Positions 60,144-64,000 of a stretch of DNA of 64,000 nucleotides are shown one piece after another. Source of the DNA: Variovorax sp. WS11. Its GTDB lineage: Bacteria; Pseudomonadota; Gammaproteobacteria; Burkholderiales; Burkholderiaceae_C. How positions within the stretch are numbered: position 1 is the stretch's first letter; every line of letters begins with the position of its first letter. Location: assembly GCF_010499245.1 (NCBI RefSeq), contig NZ_JAAGOW010000002.1, positions 1 to 64,000 on the forward strand, in the 5' to 3' direction. The notes beneath the pieces are model-generated. The model worked only from the letters and a program-made list of their open reading frames with translations. It ran no database searches and had not been told where the DNA came from. Both the position numbers and the translations under genes were made by a program.

Positions 60144-62576
60144 ATGAAGAAGATGAAACTCGTGATGGTCGGCAACGGCATGGCCGGCGTGCGCACGATC
60201 GAGGAGCTGCTCAAGATCGAGCCCGAGCTCTACGACGTCACCGTCTTCGGTGCCGAGCCGCATCCCAACTACAACCGCATCCTGCTGTCGCCGGTGCTGG
60301 CCGGCGAGCAGACGGTGGACGAGATCATTCTCAACAGCTGGGAGTGGTACGCCGAGAACAACATCACCCTGCACGCCGGCAAGAAGGTGGTGGAGGTCGA
60401 CCGCGTCAAGCGCATCGTGCGTGCCGAGGACGGCACCGAGGCCGAGTACGACCGGCTGCTGATGTGCACCGGCTCCAATCCCTTCATCCTGCCGGTGCCC
60501 GGCAAGGACCTGAAGGGCGTGATCGCCTACCGCGACATCGCCGACACCGACTACATGATCGAAACCGCGAAGACGCACAAGAACGCAGTCGTCATCGGCG
60601 GCGGCCTGCTGGGCCTGGAAGCCGCCAACGGCTTGATGCTGCGCGGCATGAACGTCACGGTGGTGCACGTCATGCCCTGGCTGATGGAGCGCCAGCTCGA
60701 CGACGTGGCGGGCAAGCTGCTGCAGAAGTCGCTGGAGGACCGCGGCCTGAAGTTCCTGATCGGCGCGCAGACGCAGGAGCTGGTGGGCAGCGAAGATGGC
60801 CGCGTGAAGGCCATCCGCTTCAAGGACGGCACCGAAGTCGCGGCCGACCTGGTGGTGATGGCCGTGGGCATCCGCCCCAACGTGGACCTGGCACAGAAGA
60901 TGCGGCTGCACTGCGACCGCGGCATTGTGGTCAACGACACCATGCAGACCGTGACCGACGCACGCATCTACTCGGTGGGCGAATGCGCCGCGCACCGCGG
61001 CATCGCCTACGGCCTGGTCGCGCCGCTGTTCGAGCAGGCCAAGGTGGCGGCCAACCACCTGGCGCACTTCGGCATCGGCCGCTACTCGGGCTCGCTCACA
61101 TCCACCAAGCTGAAGGTGACGGGCATCGATCTGTTCTCCGCCGGCGACTTCATGGGCGGCGAGGGCTGCGAGGAGATCGTGATGAGCGATCCCTTCGGCG
61201 GCGTCTACAAGAAGCTGGTGATCAAGGACGACAAGCTGGTCGGCGCCTGCCTCTACGGCGACACGGTGGACGGCAGCTGGTACTTCAAGCTGCTGCGCGA
61301 CGGCCGCAGCGTGCACGACATCCGCGACAAGCTGATGTTCGGCGAGTCGAACATCGGTGACACCGGCCACGAGGGCCACAACAAGGCCGCCTCGATGCCC
61401 GACGACGCCGAGGTCTGCGGCTGCAACGGCGTCAACAAGGGCACCATCTGCAAGGCGATCAAGGACAAGGGCCTGTTCACGCTGGAAGAGGTCAAGAAGC
61501 ACACCAAGGCCAGCGCCTCCTGCGGCTCCTGCACCGGCCTGGTGGAGCAGATCCTGATGTTCACCGCCGGCGGCGACTACTCGGCCACGCCGAAGAAGAA
61601 GGCCATCTGCGGCTGCACCGATGCCAGCCACCAGGACGTGCGCGACGCGATCCGCAAGGAGCACTGGCTCGGCCACGCGGAGGTCTACCGCGGCATGGGC
61701 TGGCGCACGCCCAACGGCTGCTCCACCTGCCGGCCGGCCATCAACTACTACCTGATCTCGACCTGGCCCAAGGAGGCCAAGGACGATCCGCAGAGCCGCT
61801 TCATCAACGAGCGCAGCCACGCCAACATCCAGAAGGACGGCACCTATTCGGTGATCCCGCGCATGTGGGGCGGCCACACCACGCCGGACGAGCTGCGGCG
61901 CATCGCCGACGCGGCCGACAAGTACAAGATCCCGACCGTCAAGGTCACCGGCGGCCAGCGCATCGACCTGCTGGGCGTGAAGAAGGAAGACCTGGCCAAC
62001 GTCTGGAAGGACATCGGCATGCCCTCGGGCTTTGCCTACGCCAAGTCGCTGCGCACGGTGAAGACCTGCGTGGGCAGCGAGTGGTGCCGCTTCGGCACCC
62101 AGGACTCGACCCAGATGGGCAAGGACCTGGAGCGCGCGCTGTGGGCCATGTACTCGCCGCACAAGGTCAAGCTCGCCGTCTCGGGCTGCCCGCGCAACTG
62201 CGCCGAGGCCGGCATCAAAGACGTGGGCGTGATCGGAGTGGACTCGGGCTGGGAGATCTACGTGGGCGGCAACGGCGGCATCAAGACCGAGGTGGCGCAG
62301 TTCCTGTTCAAGGCCAAGACCGCCGAAGAGGTGATGGAGTATTCGGGCGCCTTCCTGCAGCTCTACCGCGAGGAGGGCTGGTACCTCGAGCGCACGGTGC
62401 ACTACATCGGCCGCGTGGGCCTCGACTACGTGAAGAAGAAGATCCTCGAGGACGCCGAAGGCCGCAAGGCCTTGTGGGAGCGCCTGCAGTTCGCGCTGGA
62501 CGGCGAGCCCGATCCGTGGTTCGAGTCGAGCCAGGCCTCGGTCGACGTGCGGCAGTTCACGCCGCTGACGGCGTGA
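60144..62576 (+). CDS. nirB: Assimilatory nitrite reductase large subunit
   Basis: The 810-residue enzyme reduces nitrite to ammonia with NAD(P)H. Domains in order are the FAD/NAD(P)H oxidoreductase (MVGNGMAGVRTIEELL, GGGLLGLEAANGL), two BFD-like iron-sulfur segments (CGCNGVNKGTICKAI with CGSC, and CGCTDASHQDVR with CSTC) and the sulfite/nitrite reductase core with siroheme-[4Fe-4S] ligands CVGSEWC and SGCPRNC. All cysteines are intact. The ATG at 60144 follows AAAGG. It starts an operon with the P-box protein, nirD and nasA. Confidence 0.95.
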   Translation: MKKMKLVMVGNGMAGVRTIEELLKIEPELYDVTVFGAEPHPNYNRILLSPVLAGEQTVDEIILNSWEWYAENNITLHAGKKVVEVDRVKRIVRAEDGTEAEYDRLLMCTGSNPFILPVPGKDLKGVIAYRDIADTDYMIETAKTHKNAVVIGGGLLGLEAANGLMLRGMNVTVVHVMPWLMERQLDDVAGKLLQKSLEDRGLKFLIGAQTQELVGSEDGRVKAIRFKDGTEVAADLVVMAVGIRPNVDLAQKMRLHCDRGIVVNDTMQTVTDARIYSVGECAAHRGIAYGLVAPLFEQAKVAANHLAHFGIGRYSGSLTSTKLKVTGIDLFSAGDFMGGEGCEEIVMSDPFGGVYKKLVIKDDKLVGACLYGDTVDGSWYFKLLRDGRSVHDIRDKLMFGESNIGDTGHEGHNKAASMPDDAEVCGCNGVNKGTICKAIKDKGLFTLEEVKKHTKASASCGSCTGLVEQILMFTAGGDYSATPKKKAICGCTDASHQDVRDAIRKEHWLGHAEVYRGMGWRTPNGCSTCRPAINYYLISTWPKEAKDDPQSRFINERSHANIQKDGTYSVIPRMWGGHTTPDELRRIADAADKYKIPTVKVTGGQRIDLLGVKKEDLANVWKDIGMPSGFAYAKSLRTVKTCVGSEWCRFGTQDSTQMGKDLERALWAMYSPHKVKLAVSGCPRNCAEAGIKDVGVIGVDSGWEIYVGGNGGIKTEVAQFLFKAKTAEEVMEYSGAFLQLYREEGWYLERTVHYIGRVGLDYVKKKILEDAEGRKALWERLQFALDGEPDPWFESSQASVDVRQFTPLTA

Positions 62577-62599
62577 AGACGGCGAATCGGAGAAACGGT

Positions 62600-63379
62600 T
62601 TGAAAAGACGCCTCTTCATCGCCTCTACCGCCCTGGTCGGCCTGGGTGCACGCGCCCAGGTGGCCGATCTCAACGACGCCATCAACAAGGCCGGGCGCCA
62701 GCGCATGCTGTCGCAGCGCGCGAGCAAGGCCTACCTGGCGCTTGTGCAAAACGTGGAGACGCGCAACGCCCAGCAGGTGCTGGAGCGCTCCATCGCCCTG
62801 TTCGACCGCCAATTGGTGGAGCTCAAGACCTTCGCGCCCACCCCCGCCATCCGCGGCACCTACGACGCGCTGGATACTGCCTGGAGCGACTTCAAGAAAG
62901 AACTGAGTGGCCCCGCGCCGAGCAGGAACGGGGCGGCAAGGATCGTCAAGCTGGACGCCGCCGTGCTCGGTCTGGCGCACCAGGGCACGACGCAGTACGA
63001 AGCGGCCTCGGGCAAGTCGGTGGGCAAGCTGGTCAACATCGCCGGCCGCCAGCGCATGCTGTCGCAGCGCATGGCGAAGTTCTACCTGGCCAATGCCCTG
63101 CAGATCGACCCGAGCGGCGGCGCGGCCGAGATCGGCAAGGCGCGCACGGAGTTCGTGGCTGCGCTGGAAACCTTGCGCACTGCGCCCGAGGCCACCGCGC
63201 AGATCAAGGAAGAGCTGGCGCTCGCCGACGCGCAGTGGGTGTTTTTCAACCACGGCCTTCAGCGCATGGAGGGCGATGGCGCATCGCCCAAGCTCATGTC
63301 CGACGTGTTCGTCACCAGCGAGAACCTGCTGACGATCATGGATCGCATCACCGGCCTGTACTCCAACCTCAAAACCTAG
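62600..63379 (+). CDS. Exported twin P-box (PilJ N-terminal domain) protein
   Basis: The 259-residue protein has a signal peptide (MKRRLFIASTALVGLGARAQ) and two tandem PilJ/NarX-type segments, each with the P-box core: INKAGRQRMLSQRASK (28-43) and VNIAGRQRMLSQRMAK (145-160). There is no membrane anchor or signalling domain. The best start is a TTG with GGAGA six bases upstream; a GTG at 62573 overlapping the nirB stop would add nine residues. It lies between nirB and nirD in one operon. By analogy with NarX it may bind nitrate or nitrite in the periplasm, but its partner is unknown. Confidence 0.85.
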   Translation: MKRRLFIASTALVGLGARAQVADLNDAINKAGRQRMLSQRASKAYLALVQNVETRNAQQVLERSIALFDRQLVELKTFAPTPAIRGTYDALDTAWSDFKKELSGPAPSRNGAARIVKLDAAVLGLAHQGTTQYEAASGKSVGKLVNIAGRQRMLSQRMAKFYLANALQIDPSGGAAEIGKARTEFVAALETLRTAPEATAQIKEELALADAQWVFFNHGLQRMEGDGASPKLMSDVFVTSENLLTIMDRITGLYSNLKT

Positions 63380-63389
63380 AGAGATCCCC

Positions 63390-63815
63390 ATGAGCGAATG
63401 GAAAGCCATCTGCCGCGTCGACGACATCCCCGTGCTCGGCGCACGACGCGTGGCCCGGCCGGCGGGCATGGACGTGGCGGTGTTCCGCAACGCCGAGAAC
63501 CAGGTCTTCGCCCTGCTCGACCGCTGCCCGCACAAGGGCGGGCCGCTGTCGCAGGGCATCGTGTTCGGCACCAGCGTGGCCTGCCCGCTGCACAACTGGG
63601 CGATCGGCCTGGACGACGGCTGCGCGAAGTCGCCCGACGAGGGCTGCACGCCGCGCTTCGCGTGCAAGGTCGAAGGCGAGCAGGTCATGCTGGACGCACG
63701 CGAGCTGACAACGCTGGCGCTCGACCTCTCTCCGCCTCGCGCGGGCCCCGGCGCTGCGACGGCCGGCAAGCTCGGCGACGAGAGCTTCGATGTGCAGGCA
63801 CCCCACGGCATGTAG
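63390..63815 (+). CDS. nirD: Nitrite reductase small subunit (Rieske)
   Basis: The 141-residue protein has a Rieske-type [2Fe-2S] site complete with Cys46-x-His48 (CPHKGG) and Cys65-x2-His68 (CPLHNW). It completes the NirB-NirD nitrite reductase. Most proteobacterial NirD proteins have lost the cluster ligands, but this one keeps all four. A C-terminal extension of about 30 residues is specific. It starts 10 bases after the P-box gene. Confidence 0.93.
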   Translation: MSEWKAICRVDDIPVLGARRVARPAGMDVAVFRNAENQVFALLDRCPHKGGPLSQGIVFGTSVACPLHNWAIGLDDGCAKSPDEGCTPRFACKVEGEQVMLDARELTTLALDLSPPRAGPGAATAGKLGDESFDVQAPHGM

Positions 63816-63837
63816 GCGCGGCAAGGCGTACGACCCA

Positions 63838-64000
63838 TGAACGAAACCCGCTCCACCTGCCCCTACTGCGGCGTGGGCTGCGGCGTGATCATCGAGTCCG
63901 ATGGCGCGCAGATCACCGGCGTGCGCGGCGACCCCGACCACCCGGCGAACTTCGGCCGCCTGTGCACCAAGGGGTCGACCCTGCACCTGACGGCTAGCGC
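63838..64000 (+). CDS. nasA: Assimilatory nitrate reductase catalytic subunit, 5' part
   Basis: Only 54 codons are present. They begin MNETRSTCPYCGVGCGVII, the N-terminal [4Fe-4S] motif of molybdopterin oxidoreductases, and continue through RGDPDHPANFGRLCTKGSTL, typical for NasA/NarB type nitrate reductase. It lies 22 bases after nirD and would reduce nitrate to nitrite for NirBD. The gene is cut by the window end. Confidence 0.88.

Overview
The window reads as a chromosomal segment of a high-GC betaproteobacterium of the order Burkholderiales, most likely family Comamonadaceae (Variovorax/Acidovorax-like). The basis is gene order and protein character: rpsO-pnp-quinone oxidoreductase-tpiA-secG-tRNA-Leu-nuoA to nuoN followed by DUF2818, NUDIX and DUF1178 genes, and an assimilatory nas/narK/nirBD block with ANTAR regulators. 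No species can be fixed from the sequence alone. I see no insertion sequences, phage genes, CRISPR arrays or rRNA.

Layout. 1-4225: a gene cut by the window edge, an unknown lipoprotein, a nitroreductase with its LysR regulator (perfect operator-like palindrome), and a family 2 glycosyltransferase. 4239-10195: a GntR regulator divergent from an MFS transporter-hydantoinase-amidase-racemase-like operon for a cyclic amide or ureide. 10208-16995: on the minus strand a complete branched-chain-amino-acid-type ABC transporter (livG, livF, two tandem binding proteins, livH, livM) ending with an SMP-30 lactonase. 17207-22134: a MarR-controlled tripartite drug efflux operon. 22210-23994: an MsbA-like ABC exporter. 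24009-45190: a long minus-strand housekeeping block with rpsO, pnp, quinone oxidoreductase, tpiA, secG, tRNA-Leu(GAG), all fourteen nuo genes, DUF2818, NUDIX and DUF1178. 45281-50786: soxR with a SoxR box, an aminotransferase, an orphan binding protein, hsp20, an alpha/beta hydrolase and tsaD.

50886-64000 is a nitrate assimilation region and the most interesting part. It holds a NIT-ANTAR antiterminator (NasR type), a nitrate ABC transporter (binding protein, permease, ATPase), a second ANTAR protein with a degenerate receiver and two C-terminal PilJ/NarX-type P-box segments, a NarK transporter, a PP2C phosphatase-kinase fusion, nirB, an exported protein made of two P-box segments, nirD, and the start of nasA. 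Both transporter transcription units have a GG-N10-GC sigma-54 promoter, a hairpin with a six-base loop starting AACG (the A1/G4 pattern recognised by ANTAR proteins), and then a terminator-like hairpin. This suggests nitrogen control through sigma-54 combined with nitrate control through antitermination, with two different ANTAR proteins and an extra secreted P-box protein whose roles are not explained by the classical NasR model.
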